IMG/VR virus record: IMGVR_UViG_3300032893_000067
Location: 1-52,275 of that record
DNA from: a virus
Strand: one strand, 5' to 3'
DNA: 52,275 nucleotides
Position 1 is the first letter of the stretch. Every line of letters begins with the position of its first letter. A program made the position numbers and the translations under genes. The notes beneath the pieces were generated by a model. The model worked only from the letters and a program-made list of their open reading frames with translations. It was not told where the DNA came from and ran no database searches. Positions 7,960 through 14,929 of this stretch are shown here, in pieces.

Positions 7960-7988
7960 ATAATACATGATATCAGAATTATTTGCAA
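7960..7988 (-). promoter_or_regulatory. Sigma70-type leftward promoter overlapping the divergent one
   Basis: Read leftward: TTGCAA, 17-nt spacer, TATTAT, then 7 nt to the ATG at 7952. This is the same leaderless geometry as the opposing promoter. The two spacers and -10 boxes interleave, so binding of RNA polymerase at one should exclude the other. Confidence 0.45.
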
Positions 7989-8314
7989 GTACTTGTTTAA
8001 TGTTTAATACTGTACCGGATGCTGCAAAATATACCCCAGCTTGTATAAGTGCTACTAATGCAGCTATAATTCAATCTAATGTCAAATCTGATTTAGATAA
8101 TATGGAAAATAGCTTCAATAGGATTGTAGATCGTGAGGCTAAGAAAGAAATAAGTGAGCCTGTCATGTGGGGTCTTGGCGCCGCTTATTATGTATATCAA
8201 CATAAAGATAATCCAGGACTTAGTCTTAATTTTGCTTTTAAACCTTATGTAGATAGTATGGGATTAAATGTATATAATAATACATTGGGTACTACTTTAA
8301 TTTGGTATTGGTAA
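7967..8314 (+). CDS. Lone rightward gene in the early region; possible outer-membrane-like protein
   Basis: This 115-residue protein is the only rightward gene with good support in the first 16 kb. Its N-terminus is weakly signal-like (MISELFASTCLMF). The C-terminal 50 residues alternate polar and aromatic residues (GLGAAYYVYQ..., ending LIWYW), as in outer-membrane beta strands. It has its own consensus promoter and no ribosome binding site. Its stop abuts, with no gap, the stop of the convergent gene at 8315. Independent expression of this kind is typical of moron-like genes that modify the host. Function unknown. Confidence 0.6.
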   Translation: MISELFASTCLMFNTVPDAAKYTPACISATNAAIIQSNVKSDLDNMENSFNRIVDREAKKEISEPVMWGLGAAYYVYQHKDNPGLSLNFAFKPYVDSMGLNVYNNTLGTTLIWYW

Positions 8315-8869
8315 TCAGGGATTTAGATCTATTCCTAAGGACAGCGTATGGTTTGTTAGGACTGGGGTTATAATGTTATTAAGCTTCAGGTATTTATTAC
8401 CGTCGAAATGAACTAGGAATATGTTAGCTTCAAGTCCCATTAAAGGGACAGCGGACCAACCGTGTTCATTATGAACTGAATAGGGTTCAATGCCAAGTTT
8501 GGTAAATTCATTATCATCTTGGAAATAAGTGCCTAATAAAAATCCTAAATACAATTGATTAGTTCTAAGACCGACTGAATAAGTTCCACCATAGATTTGT
8601 TTACCAATAGAATTACTTCCTTCAAATAGTCTAACAGTTTGATAAACTTCACTTTCATCAAAGTTATATTGTATTCCAAATAGTGGATTGAATATTAGTT
8701 TTCCATCTTGAGACCATTTAGTTTGATATTGGGAAGATGCTCCATCTGCAATTAAATGATAGGTAACTCCACCGCCAATAGTTTCAAAGCTATTTGCTCT
8801 AACTGTTTTATAAACAAATGTTATTAATAAAAATCCTATAAGAATTAAAAAGAAATCATTCTTGTTCAT
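8315..8869 (-). CDS. Exported beta-barrel-like protein
   Basis: The start used is MNKNDFFLIL (184 residues), preceded by GGGAGTCTGAAA. It has an N-terminal hydrophobic segment (about 5 to 20), then alternating amphipathic strands with many Gly, Tyr and Phe (for example QIYGGTYSVGLRTNQLYLGF), ending LTNHTLSLGIDLNP. This pattern suggests a small outer-membrane barrel. I considered the lipid A enzymes PagP and PagL but do not see their catalytic motifs. It is convergent with 7967..8314 and could work with it. Confidence 0.6.
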   Translation of the reverse strand: MNKNDFFLILIGFLLITFVYKTVRANSFETIGGGVTYHLIADGASSQYQTKWSQDGKLIFNPLFGIQYNFDESEVYQTVRLFEGSNSIGKQIYGGTYSVGLRTNQLYLGFLLGTYFQDDNEFTKLGIEPYSVHNEHGWSAVPLMGLEANIFLVHFDGNKYLKLNNIITPVLTNHTLSLGIDLNP

Positions 8870-9029
8870 TTTCAGACTCCCATATGAATAAGCTATTTCC
8901 ATAAACAGGAGGTAGCATTCCTTCTTTTTCTATAAGATCCAATAGTTCTTGGGCCATTACATCTGGATACTTAATATCATTTTGCCATAAATAATCTGCA
9001 ATTTTGTTTATCATTTCACTTCGTTTCAT
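8856..9029 (-). CDS. Small acidic hypothetical protein
   Basis: This is a 57-residue protein starting MKRSEMINKIADYLW after TTTTGGAGTCTAAAA. An ATG 12 codons earlier is in frame but lacks a ribosome binding site. It is predicted helical. It overlaps both neighbours by 14 nt. No family recognised. Confidence 0.62.
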   Translation of the reverse strand: MKRSEMINKIADYLWQNDIKYPDVMAQELLDLIEKEGMLPPVYGNSLFIWESENEQE

Positions 9030-9333
9030 TTTTAGACTCCAAAACTTTTTGTAAATTTGTTCCACATTTTGTCATGCTTATATAATCTAAATGTTCGGCA
9101 GTAAAGTTTTTTAGAATATCACGTGCTGCTTTGGTAAATTTCTTAATTTGACAATCTTGTTCAGATAAAGCAATTTCAATAAGATTCTCCATTATTGTTC
9201 TCATTTTCCATGCTTCATAAATCATAATTTCCTGATAATGTTCTTTTGGAAATGATGTTTCTACTACATCAATTGCAAGTTGTCTAGCTTTAATTTTTGG
9301 ATCAAATGCCCAATTTAAATTATTTGCTTTCAT
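9016..9333 (-). CDS. Hypothetical helical protein
   Basis: This 105-residue, mostly helical protein starts MKANNLNWAF. The start overlaps the small membrane protein gene upstream by 14 nt, with GGATGGTGTTAA before the ATG. It contains three cysteines without an obvious metal site. No family recognised. Confidence 0.62.
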   Translation of the reverse strand: MKANNLNWAFDPKIKARQLAIDVVETSFPKEHYQEIMIYEAWKMRTIMENLIEIALSEQDCQIKKFTKAARDILKNFTAEHLDYISMTKCGTNLQKVLESKNETK

Positions 9334-9460
9334 TTAACACCATCCTGCTAATTTCTCTTGCCATTAAATCAACTTGTGGCTTAATAACTTTTACATAGAA
9401 TATAATAAATAATAGATTAATTATGATTGATATAAATAATATTTTAAACGTCCTTAACAT
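9320..9460 (-). CDS. Very small single-pass membrane protein
   Basis: This 46-residue protein consists of a basic start (MLRTFK), a 20-residue hydrophobic helix and a short soluble tail. The start overlaps the end of the preceding gene by 17 nt and has GAGAGATTAAAAG before it; the end overlaps the next gene by 14 nt. Its place between coupled genes argues that it is real. Confidence 0.55.
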   Translation of the reverse strand: MLRTFKILFISIIINLLFIIFYVKVIKPQVDLMAREISRMVLNESK

Positions 9461-9647
9461 CTTTTAATCTCTCTTTTAAATCGTCGATATAACTTAATAC
9501 TTTATATCCTAATCCTTGATTAATAAAATCCATTGGACTTGCCAAATTAAAATGCATATGGGGAGTTGTAAGCCATGCTTTAATAACTTCTGAATCATAT
9601 CCTATATCAGTATTAAGTCTTTTAATGATCAATTCTAATTCAGTCAT
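9444..9647 (-). CDS. Solo MbcA/ParS/Xre-type (DUF2384) domain protein
   Basis: The 67-residue protein matches the C-terminal toxin-binding domain of Xre/MbcA/ParS antitoxins: WLTTPH, then SPMDFINQGLGYKVLSYI. In those systems the domain binds a RES-family NAD-degrading toxin. Here there is no DNA-binding domain and no RES toxin nearby, so it could act as a free-standing antitoxin mimic that neutralises a host system. That is inference. Start at AGGAAAAAGAAATG. Confidence 0.62.
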   Translation of the reverse strand: MTELELIIKRLNTDIGYDSEVIKAWLTTPHMHFNLASPMDFINQGLGYKVLSYIDDLKERLKDVKDV

Positions 9648-9793
9648 TTCTTTTTCCTAAGTCTCAATAGTTCAATATAAGCTTCAGTAATATACTTTGG
9701 ATCTTTAAATAAATTCTTTATAACGCGATTTTCGTACCACCACAAATTTAACCAAAGTGCAAATAGAATTAGTACCAATAAAAATATAATCAT
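9644..9793 (-). CDS. Very small single-pass membrane protein
   Basis: This 49-residue protein has an N-terminal hydrophobic helix (MIIFLLVLILFALWLNLWW) and a basic tail ending RLRKKK. Start at AAAGGAGTATCTGAAATG, overlapping the previous gene by ATGA. The stop overlaps the next start. Function unknown. Confidence 0.6.
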   Translation of the reverse strand: MIIFLLVLILFALWLNLWWYENRVIKNLFKDPKYITEAYIELLRLRKKK

Positions 9794-10053
9794 TTCAGAT
9801 ACTCCTTTAAAGACAAATCATCTAGAATTCCTTTAACAGTTTCAGGCTCACATTTAAATCTTTCACATATATCTTTTAACATAACTTGTTTACAATTGTC
9901 ATAGTAACTTTTATAAACGTCTATATGCAATACTGGATTCTCTTTATTCAATACATCTTGTAATTGATCTGTTAAATCTTTTGTAATAACTTTAAAGTGT
10001 TGCACATTGTGGATTAGGTCTCTAATCACCCATTCTTCTAATTCAATACTCAT
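9790..10053 (-). CDS. Hypothetical protein with possible helix-turn-helix end
   Basis: This is an 87-residue acidic helical protein. The last 30 residues (MLKDICERFKCEPETVKGIL) look like a degenerate helix-turn-helix, so a small regulatory role is possible. It starts 1 nt after the upstream stop, with GGTGAATTGAA before the ATG. Confidence 0.58.
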   Translation of the reverse strand: MSIELEEWVIRDLIHNVQHFKVITKDLTDQLQDVLNKENPVLHIDVYKSYYDNCKQVMLKDICERFKCEPETVKGILDDLSLKEYLK

Positions 10054-10054
10054 T

Positions 10055-10321
10055 TCAATTCACCGTTTCATTTCCAGAGCTATTAAAAGTATTCAATACA
10101 GATTCTTGAATTCTATCTGAAATAATTATAACCATATTAGTTGCGAAATAGTTATCCAATTCTTCTTTTGTTAGATTTTTTGCGAATTCTAGTCCTAGTT
10201 CTAAACAATCATCGGGCGCGAATTTTTCGCCGGTCAATATTTTTTCAGAGACGAGTTTCATAAACTTCATTTCAAGTTCATTTAATTTATTACCTAAATC
10301 TAAAGTCTTTTGTATTTTCAT
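10055..10321 (-). CDS. Hypothetical helical protein
   Basis: This is an 88-residue protein of predicted helices, with a good ribosome binding site (GAGGATTAATATATG). It contains no motif I recognise. Its codon use and its tight spacing to its neighbours fit an expressed early gene. Confidence 0.6.
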   Translation of the reverse strand: MKIQKTLDLGNKLNELEMKFMKLVSEKILTGEKFAPDDCLELGLEFAKNLTKEELDNYFATNMVIIISDRIQESVLNTFNSSGNETVN

Positions 10322-10324
10322 ATA

Positions 10325-10633
10325 TTAATCCTCAAAGTTTAATGATTCATAAAAATCATCGTCATTATCATCGTAATCATCTTCATCTTCAAATAGATTA
10401 TCTGAAACATAATTCTCAATATATTCAATATCTTTTTCTGTTAATTGTTTATTAACTACTTTATTATTTTCATCATAAGCAATATATTCTATATCTTTTA
10501 CAAAGCCTCTAATCTCTCCACGGTTTCCATCAATATCATCGCCGTATTTTTCTTTTGTAAAAGTTGCTTTTGCTTCTACAAATACATCGCCTAAATTTTC
10601 TGAACCAAATTCAAATTCGATTAATTGTTTCAT
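10325..10633 (-). CDS. Hypothetical protein with very acidic tail
   Basis: The start at MKQLIEFEFG (102 residues) follows TAGGAGTATTAAA; a far upstream start in this frame would run through the neighbouring gene. The first 70 residues look like a beta-rich domain. The last 25 are almost all Asp/Glu with aromatic residues, a DNA-mimic-like or protein-binding tail. Function unknown. Confidence 0.63.
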   Translation of the reverse strand: MKQLIEFEFGSENLGDVFVEAKATFTKEKYGDDIDGNRGEIRGFVKDIEYIAYDENNKVVNKQLTEKDIEYIENYVSDNLFEDEDDYDDNDDDFYESLNFED

Positions 10634-10643
10634 TTTAATACTC

Positions 10644-10844
10644 CTATAGTTTAGAAATATGACCTTTAATATTATTCCAAAAGTTCTTTGTACTTTCATC
10701 AACGGCGGACTTTGACATATGATCGGCTTTTGAAAGTGCTGTCTCTTTATTTCCGACACTTGCAACAAATCCTCTTGCAAAGTCTAAAGCATCTTGAACT
10801 TTAAGTTTCTTTGGTTGAACATCTTTTTTTCCAGCATTAGGCAT
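10644..10844 (-). CDS. Small basic hypothetical protein
   Basis: This 66-residue protein starts MPNAGKKDVQ after AAAGGAGATTCAA. It is Lys-rich and probably helical. It overlaps the previous gene by 8 nt. No family recognised. Confidence 0.62.
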   Translation of the reverse strand: MPNAGKKDVQPKKLKVQDALDFARGFVASVGNKETALSKADHMSKSAVDESTKNFWNNIKGHISKL

Positions 10845-11118
10845 TTGAATCTCCTTTCATTTCTTTTGGAAGTCTTGTACGAACTTCGTCTTGAAATTGA
10901 ACTCCAAGTTCTATAAGAGCTTTCTTAACTTGTTTCTTTGTTTCCGTTAAATGAATTCCTACGCCAAATTTTAATTCATTGCCGGGGTCTCTAACTTCTT
11001 CAATTTGCCATGCATTATTTGGATAAATAGTTACATAAACAAATTTATTAATAGCTAAAAGTCTTTTTGAATTTGTCAATGTTCCGTCTTCATTTCTCTT
11101 ATAAGTAACCCTAGTCAT
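10837..11118 (-). CDS. Hypothetical protein
   Basis: This 93-residue protein has a well-formed start (AAAGGAGATATTAAATG). It is basic, with a likely beta-strand N-terminal half and a helical C-terminal half. A 4-nt overlap joins it to the gene upstream. No family recognised. Confidence 0.62.
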   Translation of the reverse strand: MTRVTYKRNEDGTLTNSKRLLAINKFVYVTIYPNNAWQIEEVRDPGNELKFGVGIHLTETKKQVKKALIELGVQFQDEVRTRLPKEMKGDSNA

Positions 11119-11477
11119 TTAATATCTCCTTTATTATAAGACATTTTTCTATAAATTTCTAATGGATTTAAATGTTTATTTTTTATTCCAAATTTTACAC
11201 TTTTATTTTTTTCAATTAAAGTTTTAAATTGAATAAGCAATTCAGGATTTACGTTTTTATTTTTTAATACGGTTGATTTAAAAACTCTATATTTAAGATT
11301 TCCGGGATGTTTTTTATTAAATTTAATTGTTTTAATTTTACTTTTTTTCAGATATTCCCGGCGGCCAATTTTTTCACACCATTTATACCATTTTAAAGTT
11401 GCTTCAGAAATAATAGGTTTTATTGAATATTTTTGAACCCATTTAGATTTTGAATAGCGAGTATTTGGCATAGTCAT
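11115..11477 (-). CDS. Hypothetical strongly basic protein
   Basis: This 120-residue protein is about one quarter Lys/Arg. A start with TTTTAGGAGATGTAAA precedes MTMPNTRYSK. Its composition fits nucleic-acid binding, but I see no defined motif. It is followed by a 30-nt AT-only gap. Confidence 0.6.
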   Translation of the reverse strand: MTMPNTRYSKSKWVQKYSIKPIISEATLKWYKWCEKIGRREYLKKSKIKTIKFNKKHPGNLKYRVFKSTVLKNKNVNPELLIQFKTLIEKNKSVKFGIKNKHLNPLEIYRKMSYNKGDIK

Positions 11478-11507
11478 TTTACATCTCCTAAAATATTATA
11501 ATACAAT

Positions 11508-11747
11508 TTAAATTTTTTTGCTATAAATAAATGAACCTTTAAACTCTCCAAATTCTGCATAGTTATGATTATTTCTTTCTAATTCAACTACAGCAATTTC
11601 TAATTCATCTAAGTTTACATTGGTTAATTTCTTTTCCCATAATGCTCGGACCCAAACAAATAAGTCCTCAACTGTTGGGCAATATCTCGCGCCAGATACG
11701 TTATAAACAAAGATATATTCTTCTTCAGATACTTTAAAAAGTTTCAT
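11508..11747 (-). CDS. Hypothetical acidic protein
   Basis: This is a 79-residue protein with Trp and Tyr scattered through it and a mixed alpha/beta pattern. AAAGGAGCAAATAAATG gives a clear start directly after the stop of the hexapeptide-repeat gene. No family recognised. Confidence 0.62.
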   Translation of the reverse strand: MKLFKVSEEEYIFVYNVSGARYCPTVEDLFVWVRALWEKKLTNVNLDELEIAVVELERNNHNYAEFGEFKGSFIYSKKI

Positions 11748-12416
11748 TTATTTGCTCCTTTTGCTTTGTAAATGTTGAACTTTTCTTATAGCTTTCATGA
11801 GATTGTAATAAGCGTGACATTGATCTTCTGTCAATCCTTCTTTTTTACCTATTTCTAAATATTTCTCTTTCCATTCTTTCATTGAATAGAAATAACAACC
11901 AATTTGAACGCCTTTTGGAAGTGAAGTAAAAAGCCAATTTAAGTTTGTTATATTTGAGCATTGATGAAATTTCTGGACCCGTGCTTTGCCAGAGACCTGT
12001 GCTTTGCCAGAGACCTGTGCATCGCCAAAGACCCGTGCTTTGCCAAAGACCCATGCATTGCCAGAGACCTGTGCATCGCCAAAGACCCATGCATTGCCAA
12101 AGACCTGTGCATCGCCAAAGACCCGTGCTTTGCCAGAGACCCGTGCTTTGCCAGAGACCCGTGCATCGCCAAAGACCCATGCATTGCCAGAGACCTGTGC
12201 ATCGCCAAAGACCCGTGCTTTGCCAGAGACCTGTGCATCGTCAGAGACCCATGCATTACCACTTTGATTCAAATTACTTTCTTTTTCTATATATCCACCT
12301 AAATCACCTTTTGTTATATAAGAAAAAGATATTAATGCGCGGATTCTAAACATTTTAATACCAAAAAATGTTTTTTCTGTTTCTAATGCTAATTCAAATT
12401 TTTTAGAATTGTTCAT
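11748..12416 (-). CDS. Hexapeptide-repeat (left-handed beta-helix) protein
   Basis: The 222-residue protein has a 52-residue N-terminal cap, then 16 perfect-length hexapeptides (residues about 53 to 148; pattern G-[NDK]-A-[WRQ]-V-[SF]), then a 74-residue C-terminal domain. The repeat matches the left-handed parallel beta-helix of LpxA-type folds, with small Ala/Gly and Val at the corners. No acyltransferase His is visible in the repeat, so a structural or binding role is more likely than catalysis. The repeat DNA is a near-perfect 18-bp array whose copy number is likely to change. Confidence 0.75.
   Translation of the reverse strand: MNNSKKFELALETEKTFFGIKMFRIRALISFSYITKGDLGGYIEKESNLNQSGNAWVSDDAQVSGKARVFGDAQVSGNAWVFGDARVSGKARVSGKARVFGDAQVFGNAWVFGDAQVSGNAWVFGKARVFGDAQVSGKAQVSGKARVQKFHQCSNITNLNWLFTSLPKGVQIGCYFYSMKEWKEKYLEIGKKEGLTEDQCHAYYNLMKAIRKVQHLQSKRSK
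11973..12260 (-). repeat. Tandem array of sixteen 18-bp units
   Basis: Sixteen 18-nt units encode the hexapeptides above. Units differ mainly at three positions and recombine as blocks, so the array looks built by repeated unequal exchange. The base choice avoids stop codons in all six frames throughout the array. Confidence 0.9.
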
Positions 12417-12612
12417 CGTCTTGTCCTTCCCAAGTCACGCCAAGTAACTCGTCTATTAAGTAATTAAACATGTCATCAGCTTCTTCATAAGTTAAATCTG
12501 GTTTATAAATTGAACTATTGCCAGAAAGTCTTAAACATGTATAAGTTCTGGACTCTTGATCTCTCATTACAATTATTTCTGTGTGTAACAACTTGAACGC
12601 TTTGATTAACAT
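12403..12612 (-). CDS. Hypothetical protein
   Basis: This 69-residue protein starts MLIKAFKLLH after TTAAAAGGAAAGTAAA. It has a beta-strand N-terminal half and an acidic helical C-terminal half ending EGQDDEQF. It overlaps the hexapeptide-repeat gene by 14 nt. No family recognised. Confidence 0.6.
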   Translation of the reverse strand: MLIKAFKLLHTEIIVMRDQESRTYTCLRLSGNSSIYKPDLTYEEADDMFNYLIDELLGVTWEGQDDEQF

Positions 12613-12624
12613 TTTACTTTCCTT

Positions 12625-12822
12625 TTAATAAATATAATCAATTACAAAATAGCCTCTTTCAGTGTTAATATATGCTACTTTTATTTCTCTATTAATTTTA
12701 AAATAGTGAATTACTTCTTTTGGAACGGTGCAAAATACTTCATGTTTTTTAGTATTAGTTGTAGCAAAAAAATATCCAAGATCTTTATTTACTTTTGTAA
12801 TTTTAGCTTTATAAAATCTCAT
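12625..12822 (-). CDS. Small beta-rich protein, possibly OB-fold
   Basis: This 65-residue basic protein has alternating strands (KITKVNKDLGYFFATT ... EVFCTVPKEVI ... GYFVIDYIY) reminiscent of the cold-shock/OB fold, though the RNP motifs are not exact. Its start follows GAGAGGTGATTT, part of a leader box repeated elsewhere in the leftward region. Confidence 0.58.
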   Translation of the reverse strand: MRFYKAKITKVNKDLGYFFATTNTKKHEVFCTVPKEVIHYFKINREIKVAYINTERGYFVIDYIY

Positions 12823-12846
12823 AAATCACCTCTCAATATATTATTC
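12823..12846 (-). promoter_or_regulatory. Repeated leftward leader box (copy 1)
   Basis: Read leftward this is CCGAATAATATATT followed by GAGAGGTGATTTATG. It is almost identical to the box ahead of the gene at 15536. It includes the ribosome binding site and probably the -10 region, and it overlaps the last codons of the transglycosylase gene. Confidence 0.45.
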
Positions 12847-13305
12847 GGCTTTTACGTATAAAACTTTAGATAATTTTTCAATATATTTATTTTTATGCTT
12901 TAAAGTCTTGGAATGGTACCTGCCAATCCAATTTGAATCTTTTTTAGACCATTTGGATCTTATTTCATTTAAAAGCTTCGCGGCGCAGTATGCCGATCCT
13001 TCGGGTGTCTTTAAATCAAATCCAATACATTTAGATCTATTAACACTATTGATTTGAAATATTCCTGAATCTGTGGTGCCATTTTTATTAACTCGGGTTT
13101 GAAACTTTAGACCGGATTCAACCATGCCAATAGATTCTAATAGCAATGGATCTATATGATAAGTCTGTGATGCCTGTAAAATTGCCTCTACAACTCTCTG
13201 TGAAGGCTTGTAGCCGTTTCTTTGGGCCAAATCATACATTGCATCGGTTATTTCCGAAGCGCGGCTCATAGACGATATTAAGAAGCAAATTATTAACTTA
13301 AACAT
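12841..13305 (-). CDS. Exported lytic transglycosylase (SLT family)
   Basis: This 154-residue enzyme cleaves the glycan strands of peptidoglycan. It has a signal peptide (MFKLIICFLISSMSRAS), the catalytic Glu63 in GMVESG, and the family motif GIFQINS about 20 residues later. One domain only; no cell-wall-binding module. Because it is exported by its own signal and lies in the early region, it may help local wall opening or inhibit entry of other phages rather than serve as the main endolysin (the M15 peptidase at 21.5 kb fits that role). Start at GGTGAAAAATG. Confidence 0.85.
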   Translation of the reverse strand: MFKLIICFLISSMSRASEITDAMYDLAQRNGYKPSQRVVEAILQASQTYHIDPLLLESIGMVESGLKFQTRVNKNGTTDSGIFQINSVNRSKCIGFDLKTPEGSAYCAAKLLNEIRSKWSKKDSNWIGRYHSKTLKHKNKYIEKLSKVLYVKAE

Positions 13306-13495
13306 TTTTCACCAACTTTAGACATTTTTTACAGGTTACATTTAAATCTGGTCGATCACTCCATTGTATAGCAGGAACTTCGCCACATAATGATTTATAG
13401 GCATAGGAATTTTCATCCGGAACTAAATGAACTATTTTGCCTTTTCCTCTTTCAGCGCCGTTAGCTAATTTTCCAGCTTTTACCATTGTCTTCAT
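13298..13495 (-). CDS. Small zinc-finger protein
   Basis: This 65-residue basic protein has the pattern HLV...LCGE...W...TCKKCLKL, a His-Cys-Cys-Cys metal site that recurs in many small phage proteins of unknown role. No ribosome binding site precedes the ATG; the promoter-like TTGGCA...TGCATTA box lies just upstream, so the transcript leader must be very short. An internal ATG at codon 4 is an alternative start. Confidence 0.62.
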   Translation of the reverse strand: MKTMVKAGKLANGAERGKGKIVHLVPDENSYAYKSLCGEVPAIQWSDRPDLNVTCKKCLKLVKNV

Positions 13496-13504
13496 ATAAA
13501 TATC

Positions 13505-13525
13505 TAATGCAAAGTGAATGCCAAT
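13505..13525 (-). promoter_or_regulatory. TTGGYA/TGCA box upstream of 13495
   Basis: Read leftward: ATTGGCATTCACTTTGCATT, close to the boxes at 16.18 and 17.02 kb. It ends about 10 nt from the start codon and is a candidate early promoter or operator. The 100 nt further upstream (13526..13628) are AT-rich with no gene. Confidence 0.45.
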
Positions 13526-13628
13526 ATTAAGTTAAATATATTAGATTTGGGCGGTTATTTATTGTAGAATTTATAAACAATATTTGTAAATTATATAAAT
13601 TATTAGTTATTTCTTAGACATGTTTAAA

Positions 13629-13736
13629 TTATTTACGTTTCCAATACTTATGGAATAGATATAGGATTGTAATAGGAATAGCTCCAGGAATTATTAAAAG
13701 GCCTAAAATAAATAATATAGTAGCCAAAAAGTTCAT
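13629..13736 (-). CDS. Very small membrane protein
   Basis: The 35-residue protein (MNFLATILFILGLL..., ending HKYWKRK) is one hydrophobic helix with a basic tail. It overlaps the upstream small gene by ATGA, supporting translation as a pair. Confidence 0.55.
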   Translation of the reverse strand: MNFLATILFILGLLIIPGAIPITILYLFHKYWKRK

Positions 13737-13837
13737 TTTAAAATCAATACAATTGCCATTACAGCAAATATAAAGGTTATAAATAAATTCAATTTTTGTT
13801 CACATCGCTCATGATGTTGTTTACTTGTCATTCGCAT
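13733..13837 (-). CDS. Very small membrane protein
   Basis: This 34-residue protein has a polar, His-rich N-terminus and a C-terminal hydrophobic helix. The start follows TTGAGGTAATTT. It is paired by ATGA with 13629..13736, and the two opposite-topology helices may form a two-component membrane unit. Confidence 0.52.
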   Translation of the reverse strand: MRMTSKQHHERCEQKLNLFITFIFAVMAIVLILK

Positions 13838-13840
13838 AAA

Positions 13841-14104
13841 TTACCTCAATGTTTCTTTTTTTTTGTATTTTTGTTTTTCTTTTTCATTTTTTAGCTTCCA
13901 TTTATCATAGAACTTCCCTGACATATAACGCTCTATCATAACTTCATTTGGGTTATGATTCATAAAATGAGTCTCAAACTCTTTTACGCGATTGCATATA
14001 AAAGTAGACTTTTGTTCACATAAAGGGCATACAAGACAAGCGAATGTTCTCTTAAAACAAGGATGAGTTGATAAGATTGCCATTCCAATATAACTATTTC
14101 CCAT
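13841..14104 (-). CDS. Small zinc-finger protein
   Basis: This 87-residue protein contains CLVCPLCEQ followed by FETHFMNH, an arrangement like a loose C2H2 finger, and a very basic Lys-rich end. The start follows GTAGGTGATTT. It may bind nucleic acid; family unknown. Confidence 0.6.
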   Translation of the reverse strand: MGNSYIGMAILSTHPCFKRTFACLVCPLCEQKSTFICNRVKEFETHFMNHNPNEVMIERYMSGKFYDKWKLKNEKEKQKYKKKETLR

Positions 14105-14107
14105 AAA

Positions 14108-14386
14108 TCACCTACATTTCACACAAAAACCATCGCCTGGACTTCCCCAGGCATCGCATAACTCTTGTCCGCATTCACAATAGTTATTTTCGTAACAAGT
14201 CTGACAAAGTGTTTCGCCTAAATCGGTTTCGCTATTGCACTCATTGCAAGTATTTTCAACTCCAAATAAAATACTAAGTTTCCACCATACCAAATGTGAA
14301 TAATGTTTATATCTGTGCAATTTGAAATGAGTTATAGGTTGTAAACTATTAAATTCAATTAAGAATTTATGGTTTAATACTTTCAT
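14108..14386 (-). CDS. Cysteine-rich zinc-binding protein
   Basis: I use the ATG at MKVLNHKFLI (92 residues), preceded by AAAGGTGCTTAAA; an earlier ATG has no ribosome binding site. The C-terminal 45 residues hold nine cysteines in CxxC-type pairs (CNEC, CQTC, CECG, CVKC), probably two zinc sites in a RING- or ribbon-like fold. Function unknown. Confidence 0.63.
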   Translation of the reverse strand: MKVLNHKFLIEFNSLQPITHFKLHRYKHYSHLVWWKLSILFGVENTCNECNSETDLGETLCQTCYENNYCECGQELCDAWGSPGDGFCVKCR

Positions 14387-14387
14387 T

Positions 14388-14594
14388 TTAAGCACCTTTC
14401 TTAAATTTAGTCCTATAATCATCTAGATTGTAAACCTTTGCATTTGGTTTCAAATCATAAAAACCCATACGCTTTTTAAGTTCACTAGATTCTTTAATAA
14501 AATTAGTTACATAAAGTGCCCAATCTTTATAACCATCTAATTCATATTGGTTAGTAATTTCTTTTTGAGTATGTAATCCAATTACTTTTCCCAT
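14388..14594 (-). CDS. Hypothetical protein
   Basis: This is a 68-residue basic protein with a central helix and a short conserved-looking ending (VYNLDDYRTKFKKGA). It lies 1 nt from the next gene. AGGAATAGGTATTTTT precedes the ATG. No family recognised. Confidence 0.58.
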   Translation of the reverse strand: MGKVIGLHTQKEITNQYELDGYKDWALYVTNFIKESSELKKRMGFYDLKPNAKVYNLDDYRTKFKKGA

Positions 14595-14602
14595 AAAAAT
14601 AC

Positions 14603-14872
14603 CTATTCCTTTCTTAACTTTAACATTTCTTTATTAGAATCAATTAGTATCTTTTTAAGTTCATTCATATATTTTATTTTTGTATTGACTAATCGTTTTT
14701 GTAATTCAGTTCTAACACTTTCAGTTTCAGGCATCCAAAACCCACCATCACCAAACAAATCAGTAAATGTTTTTGCTCTAATTTCAGATTCTTTAAAGTC
14801 TAATGCTTTTTCAATTCTTTCTATAAGAAGTTCATTTTCTGCTAACATTTTATAAATTTCTGCTTTAGTCAT
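14603..14872 (-). CDS. Helical coiled-coil protein
   Basis: This 89-residue protein is nearly all charged helix (heptad-like Leu/Ile spacing) apart from a GDGGFWMPETES break in the middle. It is the first gene after a 57-nt gap that contains a repeated leader box. No family recognised. Confidence 0.6.
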   Translation of the reverse strand: MTKAEIYKMLAENELLIERIEKALDFKESEIRAKTFTDLFGDGGFWMPETESVRTELQKRLVNTKIKYMNELKKILIDSNKEMLKLRKE

Positions 14873-14929
14873 AATTACCTCACTTTCAATATGCTAATCG
14901 GTATTATTCTTTAAATACTTTAGCACTTT
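14873..14929 (-). promoter_or_regulatory. Repeated leftward leader element (copy 2)
   Basis: Read leftward the gap holds TGCTAAAGTATTT, then ATACCGATTAGCATATT, then GTGAGGTAATTATG. The same order of blocks occurs in 15537..15586. It is a likely internal promoter of the leftward region. Confidence 0.5.

Noticed and set aside
8315-8869. PagP (lipid A palmitoyltransferase) assignment for the barrel-like protein
   Set aside because: The length is near, but I could not place the catalytic His, Asp and Ser of PagP, so only a general beta-barrel call is made.
11845-12349. Several long frames in other phases across the 18-bp repeat array
   Set aside because: They consist almost wholly of the repeat and exist only because the repeat lacks stops in every phase. 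Only the leftward hexapeptide frame has non-repeat flanking domains and a ribosome binding site.
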